Shown here: positions 41,389-50,437 of the stretch, piece after piece
Numbering within the stretch: the first letter of the stretch is position 1
How the letters are laid out: every line of letters begins with the position of its first letter
Assembly (NCBI GenBank): GCA_016194865.1
Contig: JACQAT010000019.1
Coordinates: forward strand, 48,473-112,472
From: Chloroflexota bacterium
GTDB lineage: Bacteria; Chloroflexota; Limnocylindria; P2-11E
DNA length: 64,000 bases
Direction: 5' to 3'
The notes under the pieces: model-generated
What the model was told of the DNA's origin: nothing
The model's input: only the letters and a program-made list of their open reading frames with translations
Database searches by the model: none
Position numbers and translations under genes: made by a program

Positions 41389-42863
41389 TCCAGTCCCACT
41401 TCTCGCCAAAGGCGCGGGACGTCGACGGCCGCGCGGAACCACTGCGCGAGCGCGGCGTAGCGGTCCACGCTCGCGCTATCCGGCGTGAAGTTCGGTGCGA
41501 TGGCGCGAAGCACAGTCTGCGCGACGCCCGCGGTCTCCATGAGCCCATGCGCATAGGTGCCGACGACGCCACCGTCCGCGCTCACGGCGCCGTCCTGGAC
41601 GCGCGTGCCGTCGCCGCGCCGCAGCGTCGCGAAGGGCCGGCAGCCGGAGCGCCGCGTCGTCCCGGTGTGGATCTCGTAGCCCGAGAAGCCTGTGCCCGCG
41701 GGCAGCAGCGCGCTCGCCGTCGCGACGGTGCCGCGCGCGACCGCGGTGCGCTTCGCCTTCTCGAAGGTGGTGCGCACGGGCAGCAGCCCGAGACCTTCGA
41801 CCGTGCGCGCGGGCCCTTCGACGCCACGCGGGTCCGCCAGCCGCGTGCCGAGCATCTGGAATCCGCCGCACAGGCCGAGCACCGGGACGCCGCGCCGCAC
41901 GAGGAGCGGCAGGCGCGCCGCGATCCCGCTCGCGCGCAGCCAGTCGAGGTCGTCGATCGTCGACTTGCTCCCGGGCAGCACCACGAGCGCAGCGCCATCC
42001 AGATCCGCCGCGGTCCGCACGAAGCGCACGTCGGCGCCGGCGGCTGAGAGCGCATCGAGGTCGTCGAAGTTGCTTATCCGCGGATAGCGCACGACCGCGA
42101 CGACGGGCGCACCCCTTCTGAGGCTGCGCCCGATCGACGACAGCGCGAGCGAATCCTCCGCGGGGACGGCCAGCGCGTCGCTGTACGGCAGCACGCCCGC
42201 GATGGGGAGGCCCGTCTCGCGCGTGAGCCAGCGGACGCCATCGTCGAACAGCGCCCGGTCCCCGCGGAACTTGTTGACCATGAGCGCGCGGACGCGCTCG
42301 CGGTCGGCCCCGAGCAGCGCGAGCGTGCCGACGAATTGGGCGAAGATGCCCCCGCGCTCGATGTCGCCGACCAGGATCACGGGGGCGCGGGCGTGGCGCG
42401 CGACGCGCATGTTCGCGAGGTCGCCGCGGCGCAGGTTCATCTCCGCGGGGCTGCCCGCGCCCTCGATGACCACGACGTCGTGGCGCGCCCTCAGGGATCG
42501 CAGTGATGACGCGACGACCGGCCACAACGATCCACGCGTCGTCCAGTACCGTCGCGCGTCGACCGTCGCGCGCGCGCACCCGCGCACGATGAGCTGGCTG
42601 CGCGAGTCGCCGACCGGCTTCAGCAGGATCGGGCTCATGTCGACGTGCGCGGGGATGCCCGCCGCCTCCGCCTGCGCCGCCTGCGCCCTCGCGATCTCGT
42701 GGCCATCGGGTGTGACGGCCGCGTTGAGCGACATGTTCTGGGCCTTGAACGGAGCGACGTCGCGTCCCTCGTCGCGCAGCACGCGGCAGAGCGCCGTCGC
42801 GATCACGCTCTTGCCCACGTCCGACGCCGTGCCCTGCACCATCACGCATCGCGCGAGCCTCAT
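41385..42863 (-). CDS. cobQ: Cobyric acid synthase (glutamine-hydrolysing)
   Basis: The 492-aa enzyme amidates adenosylcobyrinic acid a,c-diamide. The N-terminal dethiobiotin-synthetase-like domain has VQGTASDVGKSVIATAL (P-loop variant) and KAQNMSLNA. The C-terminal glutamine amidotransferase domain has the nucleophile in GLCGGFQMLG and the partner His in YAHGLMET. ATG overlaps the cbiB stop. Confidence 0.95.
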   Translation of the reverse strand: MRLARCVMVQGTASDVGKSVIATALCRVLRDEGRDVAPFKAQNMSLNAAVTPDGHEIARAQAAQAEAAGIPAHVDMSPILLKPVGDSRSQLIVRGCARATVDARRYWTTRGSLWPVVASSLRSLRARHDVVVIEGAGSPAEMNLRRGDLANMRVARHARAPVILVGDIERGGIFAQFVGTLALLGADRERVRALMVNKFRGDRALFDDGVRWLTRETGLPIAGVLPYSDALAVPAEDSLALSSIGRSLRRGAPVVAVVRYPRISNFDDLDALSAAGADVRFVRTAADLDGAALVVLPGSKSTIDDLDWLRASGIAARLPLLVRRGVPVLGLCGGFQMLGTRLADPRGVEGPARTVEGLGLLPVRTTFEKAKRTAVARGTVATASALLPAGTGFSGYEIHTGTTRRSGCRPFATLRRGDGTRVQDGAVSADGGVVGTYAHGLMETAGVAQTVLRAIAPNFTPDSASVDRYAALAQWFRAAVDVPRLWREVGLE

Positions 42864-43726
42864 CGGCGCCGCCGCACCAGCGCGTACGCGGCCGTGACGA
42901 GGACGGCGCTCGCGAGCACGAGCGTGCGCGCGCGACCGATGTCGGCGGCAGCGGGCGATCGCCCCGTGCCGAGCCGGTGGTGGCTCACCTTCTCCAGCGT
43001 CACGCCCAGCGCGCCCGCGGCGGCGGCCATCGAGAGCCCGGAGTTCGGGCTCGCGGTGCGGCCGCCGTCGTCGCGGATCGCGCGGAGGCTCGCCGCGACG
43101 GACCCCTGGACGACGGGCGCGCACAGCGCGAGGGTCAGCGCGGTGATGCGCGCCGGCACGTAGCCGAGCGCGTCGTCGGCGCGAGCCGCGATACGACCGA
43201 CCAGCTCGTGGCGCGGGGTGCGGTGGCCGATCATCGCGTCCGCCGTGTTGACCACGCGGTACGCGAGCGCGCCCGGCAGACCGGCCACGCCGTACCAGAA
43301 GAGCGGCGCGACGTACGAGTCGCAAAGGTTCTCGCTCACGCTCTCGATCGCCGCGGAGGCGACGTGCTGCGCGCTCAGGTCCGCGGTCGGCCGGCCGACG
43401 ATGCGCGCCGCCGCGCGACGTGCCTCGGCGAGCGAGCCGGTCTCGAGCGCGCGCTCGACGCGCGCGGTCGCGTCGAGCAGCTCGCGCAGCGCGAAGCTGC
43501 TCTTCAGGAGCGGCAGGCGCAGCGGCCACGGCAGGACCTTCGCGAGCGCGATCGCGCCGAGTGCCGGCAGGCCGACGACGAGCGCGCCGGCGGCGACCGT
43601 TCGCGGCGCGCGCTGGTCGAGCGCCTCGATGGCGCGGCCCGCGAGCACCACCGGGTGCGCGGGCGCGGGCGGCTCGCCCGCGACGATGTCGAGCGCCAGC
43701 GCGCCGAGCCACGCCGCCGTGCTCAT
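42860..43726 (-). CDS. cbiB: Adenosylcobinamide-phosphate synthase
   Basis: The 288-aa membrane protein attaches aminopropanol (or its phosphate) to cobyric acid. Family motifs include ESVSENLCDSYVAPLFWY, RVVNTADAMIGHRTPRH and the PARITAL segment. Several hydrophobic helices are present. ATG overlaps the cobS stop. Confidence 0.93.
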   Translation of the reverse strand: MSTAAWLGALALDIVAGEPPAPAHPVVLAGRAIEALDQRAPRTVAAGALVVGLPALGAIALAKVLPWPLRLPLLKSSFALRELLDATARVERALETGSLAEARRAAARIVGRPTADLSAQHVASAAIESVSENLCDSYVAPLFWYGVAGLPGALAYRVVNTADAMIGHRTPRHELVGRIAARADDALGYVPARITALTLALCAPVVQGSVAASLRAIRDDGGRTASPNSGLSMAAAAGALGVTLEKVSHHRLGTGRSPAAADIGRARTLVLASAVLVTAAYALVRRRR

Positions 43727-44415
43727 CGGGACGCGAGCATGACGAGGACGCAGGAGAACACGACCTCGCCGACCGCGCCGTACACGTCACCCGTGAGCCC
43801 GCCAAGGGTCCGCCGCGCGAAGGCGGCGACGACGACGCCGAGAGCCAATGCGACCGCGGCCGCGACGCCGATCCACAGCGCGACCAGGATCGCGACGACG
43901 ACGCTGGGCAGGACGCGCAGCGGATCGGAGCCGGCGCGGAACGCCGTGCCGAGCCCGCTCGGCCGCGCGTACGGCACGAGCACGAGCGCCGCGGCCATCG
44001 CGCAGCGCGACAGCACGACAGCGCCGATCAGGGCCGGCGCGGACGAGGGCACGCGCGCGAGCGCGGCCGCCTCGACGAGCAGCACCAGAACGACCGCGGC
44101 GACGCCGAAGGCCCCGCTGCTCGGATCGCGCATGGCGGCGAGCCGTCGCTCGCGAGGGCCACCCGAGAAGAGGCCATCGGCGGTGTCCGCGAGCCCGTCG
44201 AGGTGGAGACCGCCGGTGAGCAGGGCGAGCGCGACGAGATCGAGCGGGGCGACCACTTCGCGCGGCAACCGGAGAGAGAGCAGCGCGTCGACCGCCGCGA
44301 CCGCGATCCCGACGAGGGCACCGGCGACCGGGAACCACGGCACCGCCGCGGGCAGCGCGCGCGGATCGACCGTGCCGAGGCGCAGCACCGTGAGGAACGA
44401 GAGGGCCGCGCGCAC
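43723..44415 (-). CDS. cobS: Adenosylcobinamide-GDP ribazoletransferase
   Basis: The 230-aa membrane enzyme joins alpha-ribazole (phosphate) to adenosylcobinamide-GDP. The family motif GGLHLDGLADTADGLFSG is intact, as is MRDPSSGAFG. About six hydrophobic helices follow. The start is GTG, 3 nt after the cobO stop. Confidence 0.94.
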   Translation of the reverse strand: MRAALSFLTVLRLGTVDPRALPAAVPWFPVAGALVGIAVAAVDALLSLRLPREVVAPLDLVALALLTGGLHLDGLADTADGLFSGGPRERRLAAMRDPSSGAFGVAAVVLVLLVEAAALARVPSSAPALIGAVVLSRCAMAAALVLVPYARPSGLGTAFRAGSDPLRVLPSVVVAILVALWIGVAAAVALALGVVVAAFARRTLGGLTGDVYGAVGEVVFSCVLVMLASR

Positions 44416-44418
44416 CCG

Positions 44419-44961
44419 TTAGAACTCCACTCCCTTCTGCGCGACGACGCCGCTCGCGAAGGGGTGCTTTCGCAGGACCATCTCGCTCACGAGGTCCGCC
44501 GCGTCCTGCACCGCCTGGGGCGCGCGCCGGCCGGTGAGCACGAGGTGCATGCGCTCCGGCTTCGCCGCGATCAGCTCGAGCAGCTCGGCCTCGGTGATGA
44601 GCTCGGCGTTGAGCGCGCCGAAGATCTCGTCGAGCACGACGACGTCGAGCGGATCCGCCAGCGCCGCACGCGCCTGCTCGAGGCCCGCGCGCGCGGCGGC
44701 TCGGTGCTCCTCGTCGCTGATCCGCTCGTCGCGCAGCCGCTCGACGGTGAAGCCGCGGCCCGCGCGGTGCAGCTCGATCTCGGGCGCGAGCCTCGCCAGC
44801 GCGGCCTCCTCCCCTGTGCGCCACGCGCCCTTGATGAACTGGATGATGCGGATGCGCATGCCATGTCCGGACGCGCGGACCGCCATGCCGATCGCGGCCG
44901 TGGTCTTCCCCTTCCCATCGCCGGTGAAGACGATCACCAGCCCCTTGAGGTGTTTCTTCAA
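44419..44961 (-). CDS. cobO: Cob(I)yrinic acid a,c-diamide adenosyltransferase
   Basis: The 180-aa CobA-type enzyme adenosylates the corrinoid cobalt. The P-loop is FTGDGKGKTTAA, with RIIQFIKGAW and the LDEIFGALN strand. The start is TTG overlapping the btuF stop (TTGA). Confidence 0.94.
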   Translation of the reverse strand: MKKHLKGLVIVFTGDGKGKTTAAIGMAVRASGHGMRIRIIQFIKGAWRTGEEAALARLAPEIELHRAGRGFTVERLRDERISDEEHRAAARAGLEQARAALADPLDVVVLDEIFGALNAELITEAELLELIAAKPERMHLVLTGRRAPQAVQDAADLVSEMVLRKHPFASGVVAQKGVEF

Positions 44962-45881
44962 CGGAAGAGCTCGGGATGGATCAGCTTCGCGTAGGCCTCG
45001 ATGCCCTCGACGAGGCGGGGACCGGGCCGGCTCACGATGTCGGGATCGATGATCTCGACGCGCGACGTGCGCACCGCGGCGATCCCCTGCCAGCCGGGTC
45101 TCGCGCGGACCATCTCGACGGTCATGCCGTACCTGGCGTCACCCAGGACGATGATCTGCGGGTCCGAGCGGACGATCTGCTCGCTGCTCAGCTGCGGGAA
45201 CTTGCGCTCCGACGGAGCTCCGGCGTTGGTCCCGCCCGCGACGGTGATCATCGCATCGATGAAGTTGTTGGAGCCCGCGACGAAGATCCGCGTGGGGTCG
45301 GTCGCGTCGACCTCGTGGAGGACGCGCGGTCGCTCCGTGACGGCCTTCGTCTTCGCGGCCACCGCGTCGACCCGCGTCCGCATCGCCGCGACGACGTCGC
45401 GCGCGCCGCCGACGCGGTCGAACACGCGCCCGAGGAGCGCGATGTCCGCGTACACCGCCTCGATGTCGGGTGGATCGAGGACGATGACCGTCTGGCCCTG
45501 CGCCTCGAGCGCGGGCGCGAGGTTTCCCTGCGTGACGGCGACGATGACGTCGGGCCGTTGCGCGATGATCCGCTCGGGGCTGGTGCGCGTGCCGCCGACC
45601 TTCGGCAGCGCCGCCGCGGCGCTCGGGAAGTCGCTGAAGTCGTCGACGGCGACGAGCCGATCCTGCGCGCCGATCGCGAAGATGATCTCGGTCGCGCTCG
45701 GTGCGACGGACACGATCCGCTGCGGTCGAGCCGCGATCGTGACCGACTTCCCGCGTCCGTCCGTGATGGTGAGCGGGTAGGCGGCCGTCGCCGAGGACGT
45801 GGCTGGAGCGACCGCCGCTCCGCCGCACGACGCGAGCAGGAGCAGCAGGACCGCGAAGAGCGCGAGCCTAGAGCGGGTCAT
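44958..45881 (-). CDS. btuF: Corrinoid-binding lipoprotein of the ABC importer
   Basis: The 307-aa class III binding protein has a lipoprotein signal (LFAVLLLLLASC) and the two-lobed fold with PQRIVSVAPSATEIIFAIGA and IIAQRPDVIVAVTQGNLAPA. With BtuC and BtuD, and behind a cobalamin riboswitch, it should bind B12 or a precursor. It overlaps btuD by 14 nt. Confidence 0.9.
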   Translation of the reverse strand: MTRSRLALFAVLLLLLASCGGAAVAPATSSATAAYPLTITDGRGKSVTIAARPQRIVSVAPSATEIIFAIGAQDRLVAVDDFSDFPSAAAALPKVGGTRTSPERIIAQRPDVIVAVTQGNLAPALEAQGQTVIVLDPPDIEAVYADIALLGRVFDRVGGARDVVAAMRTRVDAVAAKTKAVTERPRVLHEVDATDPTRIFVAGSNNFIDAMITVAGGTNAGAPSERKFPQLSSEQIVRSDPQIIVLGDARYGMTVEMVRARPGWQGIAAVRTSRVEIIDPDIVSRPGPRLVEGIEAYAKLIHPELFR

Positions 45882-46629
45882 GTGCGATCACCCTCCGAAC
45901 GCCGTCTTCTATCACGCGGAGCCCGCCACCGAACACCGAGCGCAGGGTCTCCTCCGTCATACGGCCGTCGCTGACGACCCGGCCGCGGGAGAGGATCACC
46001 GTGCGCGTGGCGAATGCGGCCGCGAGGTTGAGGTCGTGCAGGATCGCGACGACGAGCAGCCCCTGCCGCAGCGCGCTGTCCCTCGCGAAGGACAACGTCG
46101 CTCGCTGGTGCGCGGGATCGAGGTGCGTGGTCGGCTCGTCGAGGAGCAGGGCACGCGGCCGCTGCGCGACCGCCATCGCGAGGAGCGCGCGCTGGCGCTC
46201 CCCGCCCGAGACACGATCGAGACGCTGGTCCTCCAGGGGCAGGAGGTCGCAGCGCGCCAGCGCGTCATCGACGATGCGGTCATCCGCGGGGCTCGCGCGC
46301 CCGAGCGTGCCGAGCCACGGGGTGCGGCCGAGCGCGACCACCTCGCGCACGGTGAACGGGAAGAACACGTCGGCGACCTGAGGCACGACCGCGATGACGC
46401 GGGCCGCCGCCCCGGGGCGATAGCCGGAGAGAGCGCGGCCGTCGAGCGTCACCCCGCCGCGAGTCGGCGTCAGCACGCCGCTGAGGCAGCGGAGCAGCGT
46501 CGACTTGCCCGCGCCGTTGGGGCCCACGATCGCCACGGCCTCGCCCGCGTCCAGCGAGAGCGTCACGTCGTCGAGCACGTCGCGCGTGCCGTAGCGCACG
46601 CTGATGCCCCGGGCACAGAGCGTCGTCAT
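45868..46629 (-). CDS. btuD: Corrinoid ABC importer ATPase
   Basis: The 253-aa ATPase has Walker A GPNGAGKSTLL, the signature VSGGERQRALLAMA, Walker B LLLDEPTTHLD and switch His in LHDLNLAA. It belongs to the FecE/BtuD group. ATG overlaps the btuC stop. Confidence 0.95.
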   Translation of the reverse strand: MTTLCARGISVRYGTRDVLDDVTLSLDAGEAVAIVGPNGAGKSTLLRCLSGVLTPTRGGVTLDGRALSGYRPGAAARVIAVVPQVADVFFPFTVREVVALGRTPWLGTLGRASPADDRIVDDALARCDLLPLEDQRLDRVSGGERQRALLAMAVAQRPRALLLDEPTTHLDPAHQRATLSFARDSALRQGLLVVAILHDLNLAAAFATRTVILSRGRVVSDGRMTEETLRSVFGGGLRVIEDGVRRVIAHDPL

Positions 46630-47618
46630 GCGCGGGCGATCCCGCGCGAGCGCATCAGGAGCGACAGGAAGAACGGACCGCCGATGAGCCCCGTGATGAC
46701 GCCCACCGGCAGCTCGCTCGGCGCGACGACGGTCCGCGCGCCCAGATCCGCGAGCACGAGCACGGTCGCGCCCGCGAGGAAGCAGAGCGGGATCAGTCGC
46801 GCCGCGCTCGCGCCCGCCGCGAAGCGCGCCGCGTGCGGCACCAGGAGACCCACGAAGCCGATGAGACCGGAGAGCGCGACCGCGGCGCCCGTGAGGAGCG
46901 AGCAGGTCAGGAGGATCGCGACCGTCGCGCGCTCGGGATCGACGCCGAGCGCGGCCGCGCTGTCCTCGCCGAAGGCGAAGGCGTCCACTCTCGGCGCGAG
47001 CATCAGCGCCAGAGCGACGCCGATCGCGATGACGCTGCCGGCGACGACCAGCTCGCCGAGATCGAGCACCGAGATGCCGCCGAGGAGCCATCCGAGCACC
47101 GCGCGCAGGCGCAGCGCGAGGCGATCGCTCCACACCAGCAGGAAGGTCACGAGCGCGCCGCAGAAGGACGACAGCACGACCCCGGCGAGCAGCACGCTCA
47201 GGACGGTCGTGCGCCCGCCCGCCCGCGCGAGCTGCCACACGAGCAGCGACGCGGCGAGCGCGCCGGCGAACGCGGCGAGCGGGAGCGCGAGCGGCGAGAC
47301 GGCGCCCGTCGCGATGACCAGCACTGCGGCGAGCGACGCGCCGGCGGAGGAGCCGGTCACGTAGGGGTCGGCGAGCGGATTGCGCAGGAGTGACTGCAGC
47401 AACACCCCGGCGACCGCCAGCGCGCCGCCGACCAGCGCCGCTCCGATGACACGCGGCAGTCGAAGGTCGCGGACGATCGTCGAGTCGCTTCCGGAGGCGC
47501 CGGACAGCGCGGAGAGCACGTCACCCGGCGCGATCGCGACCGCGCCCACCAGCAGACCGGCGAGCAGGGCGAGGAGGAGCGCGCCGACGAGGCTCAAGAG
47601 GACGGTCGCATATCGCAC
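46626..47618 (-). CDS. btuC: Corrinoid ABC importer permease
   Basis: The 330-aa FecCD-family permease has about nine to ten helices. RLPRVIGAALVGGALAVAG is the family signature in helix 2, RNPLADPYVTGSSAGA follows, and GLIGFVGLLVPHAAR contacts the ATPase. It is the first gene after the cobalamin riboswitch and starts with GTG. Confidence 0.93.
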   Translation of the reverse strand: MRYATVLLSLVGALLLALLAGLLVGAVAIAPGDVLSALSGASGSDSTIVRDLRLPRVIGAALVGGALAVAGVLLQSLLRNPLADPYVTGSSAGASLAAVLVIATGAVSPLALPLAAFAGALAASLLVWQLARAGGRTTVLSVLLAGVVLSSFCGALVTFLLVWSDRLALRLRAVLGWLLGGISVLDLGELVVAGSVIAIGVALALMLAPRVDAFAFGEDSAAALGVDPERATVAILLTCSLLTGAAVALSGLIGFVGLLVPHAARFAAGASAARLIPLCFLAGATVLVLADLGARTVVAPSELPVGVITGLIGGPFFLSLLMRSRGIARA

Positions 47619-47624
47619 GTATGG

Positions 47625-47745
47625 ACCTCACCCTTTCTCGCGAAGGTGTGTTGGCCGCGGGCGACACATCAGGCGACCCGAGTTTCACGGTGGCGGGACC
47701 CTGCCGGAATCGCACCGGCTTCGCTGATGTGGCGCCTATGAAGCT
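47625..47745 (-). ncRNA. Cobalamin riboswitch
   Basis: On the minus strand the core (47684-47723) reads AAGCCGGTGCGATTCCGGC, then AGGGTCCCGCCACCGTGAA. This is the B12-aptamer core with the B12 box. Flanking GCCACATCAG (5') and CTGATGTG (3') pair to close the junction. It lies directly before btuC and should turn off the whole transport and assembly operon when adenosylcobalamin is present. The exact ends and the expression platform are estimates. Confidence 0.92.
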
Positions 47746-47767
47746 GTCTTGATCGCGGGACCGCTCG

Positions 47768-48031
47768 CTATGCGGGGACGCGCTCCTGTGTGAAGCGCTG
47801 CTCGGTGGAAAGGTTCGCCGCGAACAGGCGCTGGAGGGTCATCACGTGCGCGCAGAGACCATGCACCTGGAAGTGATCGCACGCGCACGACCACTCATCT
47901 CCACGAAGTGAAACGGAATGCGTGCCGTTGTCGCCGCGAACGTCGACCGCGAGGCTGGTGATGCTGATCCGCTCGGGCTCCTGCGCGTACCGCTTGGCCT
48001 TCTCGACCATGGAGATGAGGCTCGAGTACAT
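47768..48031 (-). CDS. Small SWIM zinc-finger protein
   Basis: The 87-aa protein contains WSCACDHFQVHGLCAHVM, a SWIM-type CxC-x(n)-CxH zinc finger, after an N-terminal helical part with a basic patch (EKAKRYAQEPERI). SWIM fingers bind DNA or proteins; most occur in larger proteins. GGAGGG lies 4 nt before the ATG. It ends just before the cobalamin riboswitch on the same strand. Confidence 0.82.
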   Translation of the reverse strand: MYSSLISMVEKAKRYAQEPERISITSLAVDVRGDNGTHSVSLRGDEWSCACDHFQVHGLCAHVMTLQRLFAANLSTEQRFTQERVPA

Positions 48032-48095
48032 GAGACCCTCCGGCTCCAGACTTCGCGGGCAGCATAGACCCGGCGCTCTGCGCCCCTTTCCGGTG

Positions 48096-48722
48096 TCAGG
48101 GCTCTCGACGAAGCAAGTGCTCGCGGGCCAGCAGATCGCGTGGTCCGTGGCGCCGCTCGAGGAGCTCGGCGATGCGCCGACGGTGCGCCGGCGCCTTGTT
48201 CCCGCCGAATTTGAACTTCGCGCGGACCTCGTTGATGTCGATGACGATCCCGCGGATGCCGCTGAGGCTGCTCGCGTAGGGCGCCGCGTCGGCGCGCACC
48301 TCGGCATGGCCGCCCTCGGGCTGGAAATGCGCCAGCTGCGTGCGGAGGATGGCCGCGACGCCCTCGGGATCGTCGATCACGGCGGCGCGGCCGATGGCCT
48401 GGACCGCGGCGTAGTAGCTGGTCGGGATCCCGTGCTCGACGGGCATGCCCGCGTTCGCGTTCCAACCGGTCGGTATGTAGGTGTACGCGTCGATGACCGA
48501 AAGCAGCACGTGCGGGCTCGCCGCGAGCGCGTCCCATATGGGATTGGGCCCGGCCAGATGCAGGCGGATCGTGCGGTCGCCGTCGTAGACGAAGTGCGTC
48601 GGCACGACGACGGGCACGTCGCGACCCTTCCCGCTCGCGATCAGCTGCCCGAAGTCATGCGCGAGCAGGAAGTCGCGCCACTCCTTGTCGTCGCGCGCCG
48701 CGTCGTGGCGCCGGATGAGCAT
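48096..48722 (-). CDS. PaiB-family FMN-binding protein
   Basis: The 208-aa protein has the PaiB pattern, a split-barrel flavin fold: PTHFVYDGDRTIRLHLAGPNP in the middle, IDAYTYIPTGW and NVPTSYY-like YYAAVQAIGRA strands, and the KFKFGGNK end segment. PaiB members are annotated as negative regulators in Bacillus, but most are likely flavin oxidoreductases. ATG at 48722 has TAGGCT 6 nt upstream, so it looks leaderless. Confidence 0.85.
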   Translation of the reverse strand: MLIRRHDAARDDKEWRDFLLAHDFGQLIASGKGRDVPVVVPTHFVYDGDRTIRLHLAGPNPIWDALAASPHVLLSVIDAYTYIPTGWNANAGMPVEHGIPTSYYAAVQAIGRAAVIDDPEGVAAILRTQLAHFQPEGGHAEVRADAAPYASSLSGIRGIVIDINEVRAKFKFGGNKAPAHRRRIAELLERRHGPRDLLAREHLLRREP

Positions 48723-48728
48723 GAGGCA

Positions 48729-48745
48729 AGCCTACCCACTAGCCT
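48729..48745. promoter_or_regulatory. Divergent leaderless promoters (paiB-like and MFS)
   Basis: TAGGCT (48734-48729, minus) is 6 nt before the PaiB-like ATG, and TAGCCT (48740-48745, plus) is 7 nt before the MFS ATG. The start codons are only 30 bp apart. Confidence 0.6.
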
Positions 48746-48752
48746 CGCGGCG

Positions 48753-49937
48753 ATGGTCTCCGGCTGGAAACGGATGCTCGCGCTGTTCTCGCTCGCGAGC
48801 TTCGTCGAGGTCATCGCCTACGGACAGCTCTCGGCGTTCACGCCACTGCATCTCCCGACCATCGGCGTCGCGCCGCAGGACGTCGCGTTCGCGGTCGGCG
48901 CGCTGACGGCGGGCGCGAACATCCTCGGCGTCGCGTTCCTCCCCTTCTGGGGCGTGCTCGCCGATCGCTACGGCCGAAAGCCGCTCATCATCCGCTCGTT
49001 CGCGGCGACCGGAGCCGGCCTCGCCATGGCGGCGCTCGCGCGCGACGTCGTCGGGTTCGGCGTCGCGCGTGGCCTCACCGCGCTCAATCTCGGGAACAGC
49101 GGGCTGATGATGACCACGCTCGCGGAGCGCGCGCCCGCCGCGCGCATCGGCTTCGCGTTCGGTGTCGTGAACGGCGCCGGCCCGCTCGGCGCGTTCCTCG
49201 GGCCGCTCGTCGGCGGTCCGCTTGTCGATCTGTACGGCTTCAGCGCGATCCTCGCTGTCGACGCCGTGCTGCTCGGCGCGGTGGTGCTCATGCTCGTGTT
49301 CGGATATCGAGACGGCTTCATCCCCGAGCGCAACGGGCCGCCGATCCTCCGCGGCGCGTTCGACGGCCTCGCGCTGATCTGGCGATCGCCCCGCCTGCGC
49401 TACCTCTTCCCCGCCATGCTCGTGATGTTCGCCGGCTGGCTGCTCACCTTCACGTACGTGCCGCTCGTCGTCGCGACGATCCACAGCGGGCCGGACGTCG
49501 CGACGGCGATCGGCATCGTCCTCGGCGCCGGCGGCCTCGTCACACTGGCCGCGTCACCCGGGATCGGCGCGCTCGCGGACCGCTTCGGTATCTGGCGGAT
49601 GCTCTACGTATTCGCGATCGCCGACGCGCTGCTCTGGCTGCTGCCATGGTCCACGCGCGACTACATCCCGTTCGTGCTCGCGTGGGCGCTGGTGAACGGC
49701 ATCGGCAGCGGGGTCTTCAGCCTGTCGTTCAACGCGCTCTCTGAGTCCGCTACGGACGCGACGCGAGCCCGCGTCATGACCTTCGCGTACCTCCCGCTGA
49801 ATCTCGGCCTCATCGTCGGCCCGGGGATCGGCGGGCTCGCCGCGTCCGCGGATCCGTTCAACGTCTTCCCGCTCGCGACACTGTTCGCGCTGAGCGGCGT
49901 CGCCTTCCTGGCGATCGCGAAACGGCAGCCGCTCTAG
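48753..49937 (+). CDS. MFS transporter
   Basis: The 394-aa permease has 12 predicted helices. Loop 2-3 carries GVLADRYGRKPLIIRS (motif A), repeated as GALADRFGIWRM in the second half, and GAGPLGAFLGPLVGGPLVD marks motif C of drug antiporters. The substrate is unknown. It starts with a leaderless ATG. Its TAG shares CTAG with the stop of the convergent Nudix gene. Confidence 0.88.
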   Translation: MVSGWKRMLALFSLASFVEVIAYGQLSAFTPLHLPTIGVAPQDVAFAVGALTAGANILGVAFLPFWGVLADRYGRKPLIIRSFAATGAGLAMAALARDVVGFGVARGLTALNLGNSGLMMTTLAERAPAARIGFAFGVVNGAGPLGAFLGPLVGGPLVDLYGFSAILAVDAVLLGAVVLMLVFGYRDGFIPERNGPPILRGAFDGLALIWRSPRLRYLFPAMLVMFAGWLLTFTYVPLVVATIHSGPDVATAIGIVLGAGGLVTLAASPGIGALADRFGIWRMLYVFAIADALLWLLPWSTRDYIPFVLAWALVNGIGSGVFSLSFNALSESATDATRARVMTFAYLPLNLGLIVGPGIGGLAASADPFNVFPLATLFALSGVAFLAIAKRQPL

Positions 49938-50437
49938 CTTGGCGGCTCGTACGCCTTCCATGCGTCGAGGCCGTGCGCCGTCGATGGCCAGGCGAGGTCC
50001 TCGATCGCGGGGATCGCGTCGCGCGGGAACCACCCAGCTTCAGATGCCTCGTCGGGCGCGATGCGCAGCTCGCCGCTGAGGATGTGCGCGCGGTAGACCA
50101 CGATGAGCACCGGCGAGCCGGGCCGCATGGAGGTCGTCAGGAGGCCGTCGAGCGCGACGTCGAACCCCGTCTCCTCTTTCGTCTCGCGCACCGCGGCCTG
50201 CTCGGTGTCCTCGTCGTTCTCGACGAGCCCACCCGGAAGCGACCAGTGGCCGTCGCGCGGGCCGTAGTTGAGGCGCAGCAGGAGGACCTGTCCGTCGCGC
50301 TCGATGATCGTGTTCGCGCCGACCTGCACGTGCATGAAGTCCGCGAATCCGCAGGTCGGGCAGGCGGGCCGGTCGCGCCCGTCGATCCGCGTGAGGACGA
50401 GCTTCGTGCCGTCGCGCGGGCAGAACGCGAAGCTCAT
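49934..50437 (-). CDS. Nudix hydrolase with zinc ribbon
   Basis: The 167-aa protein has an N-terminal zinc ribbon (FCPRDGTK and CPTCGF) and a Nudix domain. The Nudix box reads GGLVENDEDTEQAAVRETKE then ETGFD, with all catalytic Glu residues. NADH pyrophosphatase-like proteins have this layout, but the substrate cannot be told. ATG overlaps the PGI/PMI stop. Confidence 0.9.
   Translation of the reverse strand: MSFAFCPRDGTKLVLTRIDGRDRPACPTCGFADFMHVQVGANTIIERDGQVLLLRLNYGPRDGHWSLPGGLVENDEDTEQAAVRETKEETGFDVALDGLLTTSMRPGSPVLIVVYRAHILSGELRIAPDEASEAGWFPRDAIPAIEDLAWPSTAHGLDAWKAYEPPS

Noticed and set aside
41385..43805. An 806-codon frame covering cobQ and cbiB
   Set aside because: The N-terminal part is Arg-rich out-of-frame reading of cbiB. 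cobQ starts at the ATG 42863 that overlaps the cbiB stop.
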